DNA of 64,000 bases from Sphingomonas sabuli (lineage in GTDB: Bacteria > Pseudomonadota > Alphaproteobacteria > Sphingomonadales > Sphingomonadaceae), in contig NZ_CP060697.1 in NCBI RefSeq assembly GCF_014352855.1, positions 186,001 to 250,000 of the forward strand, written 5' to 3'. Shown piece after piece: positions 1-9,523 of the stretch; positions within the stretch are counted from its first letter, which is position 1; the number at the start of each line of letters is the position of its first letter. The notes beneath the pieces are model-generated. The model did not search any database, was not told where the DNA came from, and was given only the letters and a program-made list of their open reading frames with translations. The translations under genes were made by a program, and so were the position numbers.

Positions 1-2
1 CC

Positions 3-1416
<1,414 letters not shown>

Positions 1417-1420
<4 letters not shown>

Positions 1421-2040
1421 GCGCTGCCGCCGGCTCCGGGATAGGATTTGCCTTTCAGCAGCCCCGCCAGGTGCGCCGCATTGGTGGCGACGATTTTGGC
1501 CGTTTCGGTCACTTTCTTTGGAGTCTTGTCGAACTCCTTGAAATCCTTCGACGCCATCGCCTCGCCGACCCAGTAACAGGATGCCATCGCCGGGATCGTC
1601 CAGCCGACATCGTTGAGCGACTGGAACAGCTCGGCCGCCGTATGGTGCGCGCCGTCCTCGTTGCCGACGATCGCCGCCACCGCGACTTTGCCATAGGGCG
1701 GGTAGATGCCGTCGTCGGTGGCATCGCCAAGGAAGGCGTCCATCCGCTCCAGCACGCGCTTGGCCACGCTCGACGGCTGGCCCATCCAGATCGGCGTGCC
1801 GAAGATAAGGATGTCGGCGGCCATGATCTTCCTGAGGATCGCCGGCCATTCGTCGCCATCGCCCTCGTCGTTCTTCACGCCCGGCTTCACGTCGTGGTCG
1901 GCAATGCGGATGGTCTCGCCGACATCGACGTCCTGCTCGCGCAGATGCTTCGCCACGACGGCGATCATCGCGTCGGTCGACGAGCTTTCGCCGTTTCCGC
2001 GCTTGAGGGTGCAATTGATGGCAATGGCGCTCAGCTTCAT
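1417..2040 (-). CDS. Flavodoxin-fold NAD(P)H-dependent FMN reductase
   Basis: 207 residues. The flavodoxin-like fold is indicated by the N-terminal beta-strand and phosphate loop (AIAINCTLKRGNGESSST) and by the FMN-contacting loop GTPIWMGQPSSVAK near residue 85. Members of this family (NADPH-dependent FMN reductase or multimeric flavodoxin WrbA-like) reduce FMN, quinones or small electrophiles in the cytoplasm. An in-frame extension of 43 codons exists upstream, but the start at 2040 has a good AAGGAG ribosome site and begins at the conserved fold. The gene is convergent with the acetyltransferase and divergent from the chemotaxis gene. The substrate is unknown. Confidence 0.8.
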
Positions 2041-2159
2041 TCGGTCCTTCTCCTTCTGCTGGGCGGACGGATGAGGCGCGGCTTCGTTCCCGTGGTTAAC
2101 GAAGCGGTAGGACCTTTGCCCGTATGCCCGCCTTCGGATTTCAGGGGAGCGGGCTGGCA

Positions 2160-3557
2160 ATGGCCACACAGGGTATCGAGCAAGTCACCGAAAATGCGAT
2201 CCGCGCGGTGGCGCGCGACTGCGGCTCCCTGTCGATCGAATGCAGCGATGTCGCCGGCTACGTGTCCGACGTCGCCCAGCGCATCAGCGACAACCTCAAG
2301 ATGCTCGACCAGCTCGAAGAGGTCACCACGCGTTTGCTCGCCGACCAGGGCCGGGTGTCCGACAGCACCGACGAAGCGCGGCTTCTCGCGGAACAGGCCA
2401 AGGCCAAACTCGATGCCGGCCGCGATGCCATCGACGGTACCATCGGCGGGTTCAAGGGGCTGACCGAACTGGTCGTCCAGCTGGGCGAGCGGATGGCCGG
2501 CTTCGCTTCGGCGATGAACCAGGTGCAGATGGTTTCCTCGACCATCGAGGCGATCGCGCGCAAGACCAACATGCTGGCGCTCAATGCGACCATCGAGGCA
2601 GCGCGCGCCGGGGATGCCGGGCGCAGCTTCGCGGTCGTCGCCGCCGAAGTGAAGAAACTTGCCCACGACACCCGCGCCGCGACCAGCCAGATCGCCGCCA
2701 CCATCGGCGAACTGACCCGCGAGGCCGGCGCCGTCACCTCCGAGATCAAGACCGGCGTTGAACGCAGCCGCGAAGCGCAAAAGGGCTTCGGCCAGATCAG
2801 CGATACCGTCCGCGAAGTCAGCGAAATCGTCGCCATGGTCGATCGCCAGACCGAAGGCATTGCCCATTCGACCAGCATGATCCAGACCAGCGTCGACCGC
2901 GTGAAGGCCGGCTTGACCGACTTTTCCGGGGACGCCCGCGCCAACGGCAATCAGCTGGTGTCGGCCAAGGAACGGCTTGGCCACCTCGAACTGCTGTCCA
3001 ACACAATGCTCGACACGCTGGCCAATTCCGGCGCCGAAATCGACGACACGCCGTTCATCCTCAAAGCGCAGGAAGCGATGCGCGCCATCCAGGCCGCGGT
3101 GGAACAGGGCATCGCCAACGGCGAGATCGACGAGGAAGCGGTGTTCGACCGCAATTACCGGCTGATCGAAGGCAGCAACCCGGCCCAGTATGACAGCGGC
3201 TTCTGCGACTTCGCCGACACTTATGTCCGGCCTGTGCTCGACCGCTTCAAGGCCAGCGACGGCCGCATCATCGGCTCCGCCATCACCGACGTGAACGGCT
3301 ATCTTCCGACCCATTTGTCGGAACGGTCGCACAAGCCCGGTCCGGATCCGGTGTGGAACGACGAACATTGCCGCAACAAGCGCATCTTCATGGACGAGAC
3401 GACCCGCAACGCGATCAATTCGAACAAGCCGGCAATGCTTGCCACCTACCGCATGGAGCTGGGCGACAAGTATATTCCGGTGAAGAACGTGTTCGTCCCG
3501 CTCTGGGTGAACGGCCGCCGCTGGGGCAATTTCGAACTCGCCTACCGCGACGAATAA
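2160..3557 (+). CDS. Soluble methyl-accepting chemotaxis protein
   Basis: 465 residues with no membrane segment or signal peptide, so a cytoplasmic transducer. The conserved hairpin tip of the signalling domain is seen near residues 130-155 ([15 protein letters not shown]), the part that contacts CheA/CheW. Flanking sequence is long and helical. The last ~165 residues form a separate domain of a kind often found behind soluble alphaproteobacterial transducers, with [15 protein letters not shown] and [11 protein letters not shown] cannot name its ligand. No chemotaxis kinase genes lie nearby, so it is an orphan transducer. The ATG at 2160 follows a GGGGAG-like site; an in-frame start at 2124 is possible. 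Confidence 0.88.
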   Translation: MATQGIEQVTENAIRAVARDCGSLSIECSDVAGYVSDVAQRISDNLKMLDQLEEVTTRLLADQGRVSDSTDEARLLAEQAKAKLDAGRDAIDGTIGGFKGLTELVVQLGERMAGFASAMNQVQMVSSTIEAIARKTNMLALNATIEAARAGDAGRSFAVVAAEVKKLAHDTRAATSQIAATIGELTREAGAVTSEIKTGVERSREAQKGFGQISDTVREVSEIVAMVDRQTEGIAHSTSMIQTSVDRVKAGLTDFSGDARANGNQLVSAKERLGHLELLSNTMLDTLANSGAEIDDTPFILKAQEAMRAIQAAVEQGIANGEIDEEAVFDRNYRLIEGSNPAQYDSGFCDFADTYVRPVLDRFKASDGRIIGSAITDVNGYLPTHLSERSHKPGPDPVWNDEHCRNKRIFMDETTRNAINSNKPAMLATYRMELGDKYIPVKNVFVPLWVNGRRWGNFELAYRDE

Positions 3558-3570
3558 AGCAGCCCCAGTC

Positions 3571-3586
3571 TCACCCGTTCGGGTGA
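3571..3586 (+). terminator. Short hairpin after chemotaxis gene
   Basis: TCACCCG TT CGGGTGA forms a perfect 7-bp inverted repeat 14 bases after the transducer stop. There is no T tract, so it may be a weak terminator or an mRNA 3' stabiliser. Confidence 0.4.
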
Positions 3587-3638
3587 AACTCGGGTCAGCG
3601 AAGCCGCCTAGACCTCTCCGGGAAACTGGAGAGGTATC

Positions 3639-4157
3639 ATGGCAAAATCGCTTTCACTTTCAGCCGTCGCAGCAGCGCTTTTGCTGAGCGGCTGTTCATC
3701 CGCGCCGCGCAGCTTTGCGCCCGTCCTGGCGACCGCTCCCACGGATCAGTCGCTGTACCAGGCGCAACTGATGGCGTGCCGCCACGAAGTGATGGCAACT
3801 ACCAGGAACGGATCGCGGCTGGCCTCGGCGGCCGGCGGCGCGGCCGCGGGGGCCGGAGCGGCTGTCGCCACCGGCGCGGTCATGTCCGGCACCTATGCGA
3901 CGATGGGCGGGGCAATGGCGGCGCTTGGCGCGACCGTGGTCGCGGCGCCGATCGCAGCCGTTCTTGGCGCCTGGGGCATCTCCAAGGCCAAGAAGTCGAA
4001 AAAGGAGCGGATCATCAAGGCGGCCACCGCCGAATGCCTTGAAGGCGCCGGCTATGCGGTGGCCGAATGGGACGCGCTCTCAAAAAGCGAGGCCCGGGCG
4101 CTCAAGGCTGAGCTGGCAGCAAAGGATTCCGGCACGCCGGCGACGCCGGCCGAGTAA
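3639..4157 (+). CDS. Putative lipoprotein with glycine-zipper segment
   Basis: 172 residues, not recognised as a named family. The N-terminus has a lysine, a hydrophobic stretch and the lipobox LLSGC (Cys19), so it is probably exported and lipidated. Residues ~65-115 are rich in Gly and Ala with small-residue spacing (AAGAGAAVATGAVMSG and following), resembling glycine-zipper membrane-associating segments. A lysine-rich stretch (KAKKSKKERIIK) comes next. The tail is charged. The start is supported by GGAGAGG eight bases upstream. The gene stands alone between a hairpin and a convergent gene. Confidence 0.75.
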   Translation: MAKSLSLSAVAAALLLSGCSSAPRSFAPVLATAPTDQSLYQAQLMACRHEVMATTRNGSRLASAAGGAAAGAGAAVATGAVMSGTYATMGGAMAALGATVVAAPIAAVLGAWGISKAKKSKKERIIKAATAECLEGAGYAVAEWDALSKSEARALKAELAAKDSGTPATPAE

Positions 4158-4158
4158 A

Positions 4159-4836
4159 TCAGCCGTCGAGGCGGTTGCGAGCCTCGGTGCGGGCTTCGAG
4201 CAGGTCGAACAGGCCGCGGTTCTGGAGCAACATCTGTTCGCAGCCGAAGCCGAGCGCGCGTTCGCTGGCAAGCGTGTCGCATTCGCCGTCGATGGCGGCG
4301 AGGATCGACTGTTCGTCGGGCAGCGACGGTGCGGGCGCTTCGACGCCCAGGCGCGAGGCTGCATGGTCGAGCAGGCGGCGGACCGGCCACCAGTCGGATA
4401 CCAGCGCGGTCGCCGCGCCAAGCGCGCAGCCGCGCCGCTCGGACCGGGCCAAGATTTCGACGGCGTGGCGCTGCGCGGTCAGCGTCGCCTCGGTCTGCGC
4501 GGCGCCGGGCGTGCTCGGCAACGGTCCAACCGCGGCGGTCAGGCGCAACAGGTACAGCCGTTCCCGCTCAAACGCGCCGGCCGCCCGGGCCAGCCAGCTG
4601 TTGGCGGCTCCCGCCGGGGTCAGCGCAAGCGCCTGTTCGATCATCCCGGGATGCTGGCCATGAACGCTGCACAGCAGGTGGACGGCATCGGCAAGGTCGC
4701 GGGCCGCGTGCGGGCCCGACGCCTCGATCAGCGCGGCCAGGTGCGGATGGCGCGCGGTGCCGTCCGCGGCGACGCGGGCGATCTGCGCTTCGGCGGCAGT
4801 GACCGCTGGGCGGTCGACGAACCGGTTCATTGCCAT
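4159..4836 (-). CDS. Conserved hypothetical protein
   Basis: 225 residues, probably all alpha-helical and rich in Ala, Leu and Arg, with no signal peptide or membrane segment. I do not recognise a catalytic motif. The frame is open a further 33 codons upstream, but GGAGAGG lies six bases before the ATG at 4836; the ATG at 4830 is also possible. It converges on the lipoprotein gene with one base between the stops. Codon use matches neighbouring genes and no overlapping frame looks better, so it is probably real. Function unknown. Confidence 0.65.
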   Translation of the reverse strand: MAMNRFVDRPAVTAAEAQIARVAADGTARHPHLAALIEASGPHAARDLADAVHLLCSVHGQHPGMIEQALALTPAGAANSWLARAAGAFERERLYLLRLTAAVGPLPSTPGAAQTEATLTAQRHAVEILARSERRGCALGAATALVSDWWPVRRLLDHAASRLGVEAPAPSLPDEQSILAAIDGECDTLASERALGFGCEQMLLQNRGLFDLLEARTEARNRLDG

Positions 4837-5066
4837 TCGCATCCTCTCCTCGGTCGGCATTCGCACGACGGTAGACAGGTGACGTAACGCAAGGGCGTAA
4901 AGAGGAGGTTTATGCGGGGTTAGGAAATCGGTCATCCGGGTTAATTCCGGACGGGGTGGCGCGCCTTTCGATGCACAGGCTTATCCACCGGACAATCCAC
5001 AGTTTTCGGCGGTTTTGCGCGAATTTTTGCTGGACATGACCGGCATCGCGGCTAAGGTGGTCTCGT
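4837..5066. other. Intergenic region without a gene
   Basis: No coding frame is convincing here. It contains the upstream region of the minus-strand gene starting at 4836 and an AT-richer patch near 5000-5030. Sequences resembling a DnaA box (TTATCCACC and ATCCACAG near 4980-5000) are imperfect and isolated. Confidence 0.5.
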
Positions 5067-5123
5067 GCTTCGGACCTTCGGGTCCAAAGCATGGGAACCC
5101 CGCCGGGTCAAACCGGCGGGGTT
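5067..5123. ncRNA. Two tandem stable hairpins; possible small RNA or terminators
   Basis: Hairpin 1 (5067-5092) pairs TGCTT/AAGCA and GGACC/GGTCC around a UUCG-type loop. Hairpin 2 (5096-5123) is a perfect 11-bp stem, AACCCCGCCGG and its complement, with a six-base loop, followed on the plus strand by TTTA. Hairpin 2 lies 30 bases past the minus-strand PspC stop and may be its terminator. The pair together also looks like a compact plus-strand RNA ending in a terminator. The sequence alone cannot decide the strand. Confidence 0.4.
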
Positions 5124-5153
5124 TACCGCATCTGGGGGTGGTGATGCGGGTGA

Positions 5154-5486
5154 TCAGGCGGCGAGCCGCTGTTCCTCGACAGTCGTGACAGGCGCGGTCG
5201 GCTCCGCTTCCGGCGCCGCGGCCGGAACGGGCTTGCGGTCGCGCAGCAGGCGGCGGGCAGCGAAAACCACCACGCCAAGGCCCAGATAGGCCGCGACGAT
5301 CACCGTCGGATTCCACAGCAGCAGCGCCGAAAAGGCCACGCGCAGCCAGTTCGGGTTGAAGCCGAGCTCCTGGCCGACCGCCTCGCAAATGCCGAGCAAT
5401 GTGTCGCTGCGCAGCGGCAGCGGCGTTTCGTCGGCTTGCCGCGCGGCGGGGAGGGCGGCGGCGGTCTGGGTGGCGGCGGTGGTCAT
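5154..5486 (-). CDS. PspC domain membrane protein
   Basis: 110 residues. A PspC domain spans about residues 17-70: an N-terminal LRSDTLLGICEAVGQELGFN, then a hydrophobic double segment (LRVAFSALLLWN and VIVAAYLGLGVVVFAARRLL). PspC proteins are inner-membrane stress proteins first known from the phage-shock system. No pspA or pspB is adjacent, so this is a stand-alone PspC. The tail is Pro/Ala/Glu-rich and probably disordered. The start at 5486 has AGGAG seven bases upstream. It is divergent from panD. Confidence 0.82.
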   Translation of the reverse strand: MTTAATQTAAALPAARQADETPLPLRSDTLLGICEAVGQELGFNPNWLRVAFSALLLWNPTVIVAAYLGLGVVVFAARRLLRDRKPVPAAAPEAEPTAPVTTVEEQRLAA

Positions 5487-5640
5487 CGCAAAAGCTCCTG
5501 ATCGGTTGCCCATACTTCCAAGCAAGCGTCGTGCCAGAATGGAAAAAGCAACATATCCAGGGGTTTGGCGAAATGGCCCAATCGCCACATTGGGAAATCG
5601 CGCCGCGTCCTGGATCATAGAGTTGGGAATTTGCACCGCA

Positions 5641-5669
5641 TGCTGCAAGTGCGATATTGCACTGCAGCA
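5641..5669. promoter_or_regulatory. Strong inverted repeat ahead of panD
   Basis: TGCTGC-A-AGTGC and GCACT-GCAGCA form an 11-bp stem with one bulged A and a six-base loop, 62 bases before the panD start. It could be an operator for the divergent pspC/panD region or a hairpin in the panD leader. Confidence 0.4.
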
Positions 5670-5730
5670 CTTGATTCCTGCCAAGGCCGTACAAATCTTG
5701 TATGGACTGCGCTGAAGAGGAGCGAAGGTC

Positions 5731-6144
5731 GTGATCCGCACGATGTTGAAGTCGAAGATCCACCGGGCAACGGTGACTCAGGCCGACCTGCACTATGTCG
5801 GCTCGATCGCCATCGACCGCGATCTGATGGACGCTGCCGACCTGCTCGAGAACGAACAGGTGGTGATTGCCGACATCACCAACGGCTCCCGCCTTGAAAC
5901 CTATGTCATCCCCGCGCCCGCGGGCAGCGGGATGATCGGCATCAACGGCGCCGCCGCGCATCTCGTGCGCGAAGGCGACCTGGTCATCATCATGAGCTAC
6001 GCGGCCTTTGAAGACGCCGAAGCGCGGCGGCTGAGCCCGCGGGTCGTACATGTCGATGACGCCAACCGGATCGTCGCCTTGGGCGGCGACGCCGCGGAGC
6101 CGGTGCCCGGCGCCCGGGACCAGAAGCGCGCCGTCAACGACTAG
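5731..6144 (+). CDS. panD: Aspartate 1-decarboxylase proenzyme
   Basis: PanD makes beta-alanine from L-aspartate for pantothenate and coenzyme A synthesis. The 137-residue proenzyme has the self-cleavage site Gly24-Ser25 (LHYVGS), which produces the pyruvoyl cofactor. Arg54, Thr57 and Tyr58 (RLETY) match the E. coli active-site positions, and NGAAAHL is the family signature. The C-terminal ~20 residues ([16 protein letters not shown]) are an extra tail. The GTG start follows a GAGGAG site. It stands alone here; other pan genes are not nearby. Confidence 0.95.
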   Translation: MIRTMLKSKIHRATVTQADLHYVGSIAIDRDLMDAADLLENEQVVIADITNGSRLETYVIPAPAGSGMIGINGAAAHLVREGDLVIIMSYAAFEDAEARRLSPRVVHVDDANRIVALGGDAAEPVPGARDQKRAVND

Positions 6145-6200
6145 GTGAAACCGCCGCCCCGGGCGGTCGTTGTCGCTCCGTAACCAGACGGAGATACTCG

Positions 6201-6989
6201 ATGAAAAAGTTCATGATCGCGGCCGTTCTCGCCGCCAGTCCGGCCGTGCTCCACGCACAGCCCCAGCCCGAAATCACCGTCAGCCCGTCGGGTGCCGTCC
6301 TCAGCCTGTCGGCGGAGGGCGAAAGCAAGCGCGTGCCCGATATCGCGACCTTTTCCGCCGGCGTCGTCACGCAGGACCAGACCGCGGCCGGTGCGCTGCG
6401 CGCCAACAGCATCCAGATGGACCGGGTCATCGCCGCGCTGAAACAGGCGGGCATCGCCGACCGCGACATCCAGACCAGCGCGATCAGTCTTAACCCGCGC
6501 TATTCCGATCCCGAACGCGAAGCGCAACTGCGCGCCCGGCAGACCGGCCAGCCCTATATCGCACCCGACGACACCGCCCGGCGGATCGTGGGCTACGACG
6601 CTCGCAACACGGTCGAGGTCAAGGTCCGCGAACTTGCCCGGATGGGCCGGGTGATCGACACGCTGGCCGAAGTCGGGGCCAACGAAATCAACGGCCCCGA
6701 TTTCACGCTCGACGAACAGGACAGCGCATTGGACGAAGCCCGCGCGTCGGCGGTCGCCAAGGGCCGCGCCCGCGCCGAACTCTATGCCCGTGCGTCGGGG
6801 CTGCGGGTCGGCCGGATCCTGTCGATCAGCGAAAGCGGCGGCTATTACCCGGTCCGCCAGATCATGGTCACCGGCTCGCGCGTCGGCGGTGCCGCCGCGC
6901 CGCCTCCGCCTCCGCCTCCGGCCCCGGTGGCACCCGGCGAGCTCAGCCTCGGGGTTAACGTCTCGATGCAGTTCGAACTGGTGCGCTAG
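6201..6989 (+). CDS. SIMPL (DUF541) domain periplasmic protein
   Basis: 262 residues. A classical signal peptide (MKKFMIAAVLAASPAVLHA) predicts export to the periplasm. The SIMPL/DUF541 family is recognised by the start of the mature domain (LSLSAEGESKRVPDIATFSAGVVTQ in outline), the ALKQAGIADRDIQTS segment and the GYDARNTVEVKVRELARMG stretch. Known family members include BP26/OMP28 of Brucella and YggE; YggE is linked to oxidative stress tolerance. A proline run occurs before the C-terminal strand. The start has GGAGA upstream. It is probably monocistronic. Confidence 0.88.
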   Translation: MKKFMIAAVLAASPAVLHAQPQPEITVSPSGAVLSLSAEGESKRVPDIATFSAGVVTQDQTAAGALRANSIQMDRVIAALKQAGIADRDIQTSAISLNPRYSDPEREAQLRARQTGQPYIAPDDTARRIVGYDARNTVEVKVRELARMGRVIDTLAEVGANEINGPDFTLDEQDSALDEARASAVAKGRARAELYARASGLRVGRILSISESGGYYPVRQIMVTGSRVGGAAAPPPPPPPAPVAPGELSLGVNVSMQFELVR

Positions 6990-7010
6990 CGCGGCTTCGG
7001 CCTGCCGGTC

Positions 7011-7064
7011 GCGCGAGTCGCCCCGCCGTAAACCGTTCACTGGCGGTTTACGGGGCACTCGCGC
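7011..7064. repeat. Long imperfect palindrome
   Basis: The core is CCGTAAACCG / CGGTTTACGG (7026-7035 and 7044-7053) around an eight-base loop. It is flanked by outer arms GCGCGAGT / ACTCGCGC, giving a 54-bp cruciform-like element. It lies just past the SIMPL gene and may act as its terminator, although no T run follows. Confidence 0.55.
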
Positions 7065-7153
7065 GGCCGGTGCCGCCGGTGCAGATGGACGACGGCCGGT
7101 GCTCCGACGATGACCCAATCACTCCCCCGGTGGAGCGCCGGCCCACCCGCCTG

Positions 7154-7175
7154 CTGTATTGACACACTAATACAG
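7154..7175 (+). promoter_or_regulatory. Promoter with overlapping palindromic operator
   Basis: CTGTATT-8 bases-AATACAG is a perfect 7-bp inverted repeat containing a consensus TTGACA -35 box at 7159-7164. Seventeen bases later comes a weak -10 (TATTGC). The pattern resembles operators of GntR-family YtrA-type repressors (known type; assignment is inference). It lies 39 bases before the DUF2157 gene start. Confidence 0.5.
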
Positions 7176-7213
7176 TGCGCTTATTGCGTGCCGCTCGAAA
7201 GAGGGGCCCGACC

Positions 7214-8323
7214 ATGTATAGCCAGAACGAACTCGACGAAGCGGTCGCCGCCGGAGCGATCAGCGCCGATGCCGCCGCGTCGCTGCGCAACCACATCCAT
7301 TCGCAACGCGCCTTGCCGGCAGTCGACGAGGAACAGTTTCGGCTGATCACCGGCTTCAACGACATTTTCGTCGCCATCGCCGCGATCATCCTCTTGGTCG
7401 CCATTGGCTGGATCGGGCAGGCGATCGGCGAGGCGACCGGGACCGCCATCAGCCGGGACGGGCCGTCGTTCATCGCGCCTGCCGCGGTGGCCGCGACCAG
7501 CTGGGCGCTGGCGCTGTTCTTCACCGCCAGGCGCCGGATGGCCTTGCCCTCGATCCTCCTGCTGCTGGCCTTCATCGGCTCGGTGTTCACGGCGTCCTGC
7601 CTGCTGCTGGTCCTCGGCATCGGGGGCGCGCAGCTGGAAAATAACGCCCCGCTGGGGGGCGCCGTCGCCGCGGCGGCCGGCGCCATCACGGCCGGCGCGG
7701 CCTGGCTGCATTGGCGGCGTTTTCGCGTTCCGATCACCGTCGCCGCCGGCGCGGCCGCGGTCGTGGCGATCGCCATCGGCCTGCTCGTCGCCGCTCTCGG
7801 CCAGGATTTCGAGTTCACAACGCAGGTGGTGACGGCCTTCGTGCTGCTGCTCGGCGTCGGCGTATTCCTGGTCGCCATGCGGTGGGACTCGTCCGACCCG
7901 GCCCGCGTCACCCGCCGGTCGGATGTCGCCTTCTGGCTGCACCTGCTGGCCGCGCCGATGATGGTCCATCCCATCTTTACCCTGCTCGGGCTCAACGACG
8001 GCCAGGTCACGGTCGGGGAAGGGCTGGTGGTGGTGCTATTGTACGTCTTAATCGGCGTCACCGCGCTGGCGATCGACCGCCGCGCCTTGCTGGTGTCCGC
8101 GCTGGCCTACGTGCTGTTCGCGCTCAATGCGCTGTTCAAGCAGTTCGGGGCGATCGAACTCAACGTGGCGCTGACCGCGCTGGTGATCGGCTCGTCGCTC
8201 CTGCTGCTGTCGGCCTTCTGGCACCAGGCGCGGCAGGCCGTGGTCCGGCCGCTGCCGGATTCGCTGAAGTCGAAACTGCCGCTGCTCGACCGCCAGCCGG
8301 CGGTCAGCGCACAAGCCGCATGA
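7214..8323 (+). CDS. DUF2157-like multi-pass membrane protein
   Basis: 369 residues. The N-terminal ~30 residues (ELDEAVAAGAISADAAASLR) look like the soluble start of DUF2157 proteins. About ten hydrophobic segments follow, beginning with IFVAIAAIILLVAIGWIGQ, so it is an inner-membrane protein of unknown function. The frame is open further upstream, but ATG 7214 with AGAGGGG before it is the best start. The gene is preceded by a palindromic promoter, suggesting repression by a small regulator. Its 3' end overlaps the convergent DUF2794 gene by 20 bases. Confidence 0.75.
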   Translation: MYSQNELDEAVAAGAISADAAASLRNHIHSQRALPAVDEEQFRLITGFNDIFVAIAAIILLVAIGWIGQAIGEATGTAISRDGPSFIAPAAVAATSWALALFFTARRRMALPSILLLLAFIGSVFTASCLLLVLGIGGAQLENNAPLGGAVAAAAGAITAGAAWLHWRRFRVPITVAAGAAAVVAIAIGLLVAALGQDFEFTTQVVTAFVLLLGVGVFLVAMRWDSSDPARVTRRSDVAFWLHLLAAPMMVHPIFTLLGLNDGQVTVGEGLVVVLLYVLIGVTALAIDRRALLVSALAYVLFALNALFKQFGAIELNVALTALVIGSSLLLLSAFWHQARQAVVRPLPDSLKSKLPLLDRQPAVSAQAA

Positions 8324-8645
8324 AGCGGCGCTCGAGCGGGGCCAGCACGGCCGCCAGGTCGTGACCCCGCTTGAGCACCACGCCATGTTCCGAAACCAGG
8401 ACGAACGCCCCCTGCTTCAACCGAAGCTCGGGGCGTTTTTCTATGCGCACCTCGGGCCGTTCCGAATGGCGCCGGAACGCGGCGAAGGTCGCGTAATCGG
8501 CGTGGTGGGCAAGCGCATAGTCGCGCCAATGCCCGGCCGCGACCATGCGCCCGTACAGGCCCATGATGCGCTGCAATTCCGACCGGTCGAAAGCCGTGAT
8601 CGGGCGCCGGTCCCGGGGAAGCGGAAACGGCGCGACGACGCTCAA
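8304..8645 (-). CDS. DUF2794 domain protein
   Basis: 113 residues with TTG start. The family is recognised by [43 protein letters not shown] and [11 protein letters not shown], the conserved blocks of alphaproteobacterial DUF2794. Function is unknown. It is cytoplasmic, with no signal or membrane segment. The TTG overlaps the cysE stop by four bases (TTGA), so it is translationally coupled to cysE. The 3' end overlaps the convergent DUF2157 gene by 20 bases. Confidence 0.82.
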   Translation of the reverse strand: MSVVAPFPLPRDRRPITAFDRSELQRIMGLYGRMVAAGHWRDYALAHHADYATFAAFRRHSERPEVRIEKRPELRLKQGAFVLVSEHGVVLKRGHDLAAVLAPLERRFMRLVR

Positions 8646-9331
8646 GCGCGCTTGCTCCGCCCGGCGGGCGGCTCGGCCACCTGCCGCGCCTTGACCTGCT
8701 CGCGCAGGGCATTTATCTCGCGCTCCAGCTCGCACAGCCGCGCCAGCGTCGGGTCGGCGATCTCGCTGCACGGGGTGCCGTAGGGCAGGAATTCCTTGGG
8801 TTCGGCCGCGGCGACGCCGACCGGCACCGGCTTGGCGGGAATGCCGACGACGGTCGCGCCGGCCGCGACATCGCGGGTGACGACGGCATTCGCGCCGACG
8901 CGCGCGCCTTCGCCGACCGTGATCGGCCCCAGCACCTGGGCGCCCGACCCGATCACCACCTTGTCGCCGATGGTCGGATGGCGCTTGCCCGGCGCACCCA
9001 GCGTCGGGTTGGTGCCGCCCAGCGTGACGCACTGATAGATGGTGACGTCGTCGCCGATGATCGCGCTTTCGCCTATGACGGTGAAACCATGGTCGATGAA
9101 GAAGCGCTTGCCGATGGTCGCGCCCGGATGAATGTCGATGGCGGTGAGGAAGCGGGCGAAATGGTTGATCAGCCGGGCAAGGAAGAACAGCCCGCCGCCG
9201 TACAGCCAGTGGGCGACGCGGTGAAAGGCGACCGCCCACACCCCCGGATAGATCAGGATTTCCCACCGCGATCGCGCGGCCGGATCCCTTGCCTTTACCG
9301 AATCCAGATAGGCCACGAAGTCAGGAAGCAA
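8642..9331 (-). CDS. cysE: Serine O-acetyltransferase
   Basis: 229 residues. The enzyme acetylates L-serine for cysteine synthesis. The N-terminal helical part carries [15 protein letters not shown]. The left-handed beta-helix of hexapeptide repeats runs from about residue 65 ([38 protein letters not shown]) and contains the catalytic His of the IDHG motif. A C-terminal coiled-coil-like tail ([17 protein letters not shown]) and basic end follow. The TTG start at 9331 has GAGGG upstream and matches the family start; an upstream in-frame extension is not conserved-looking. It is coupled to the DUF2794 gene. This is the short EpsC/CysE type. Confidence 0.9.
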   Translation of the reverse strand: MLPDFVAYLDSVKARDPAARSRWEILIYPGVWAVAFHRVAHWLYGGGLFFLARLINHFARFLTAIDIHPGATIGKRFFIDHGFTVIGESAIIGDDVTIYQCVTLGGTNPTLGAPGKRHPTIGDKVVIGSGAQVLGPITVGEGARVGANAVVTRDVAAGATVVGIPAKPVPVGVAAAEPKEFLPYGTPCSEIADPTLARLCELEREINALREQVKARQVAEPPAGRSKRA

Positions 9332-9523
9332 AGCAGACCCTCGATTGTCCGGGCCGCAATCTAGGTGCGGCGCGCGCCAATTGAAAGGCAATCGCGACAG
9401 TGCCGCTTGCCCGTCCCGTCTTGCCAATCGGCCGTCATTGGGCAAAGCACCGCGGCTCAACGGGGCTGAATACGCAATGAAAATCCTTTTTCACCGTCGC
9501 GCCGCCTGACCGGGCCGCTCTGG

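Noticed and set aside
4978-5005. TTATCCACC and ATCCACAG as an origin or DnaA-controlled promoter
   Set aside because: Both boxes are imperfect and isolated; the context gives no further support.
9475-9510. Ten-codon frame before the TauE-type gene as a leader peptide
   Set aside because: No run of one regulatory amino acid, no alternative hairpins and no clear ribosome site.
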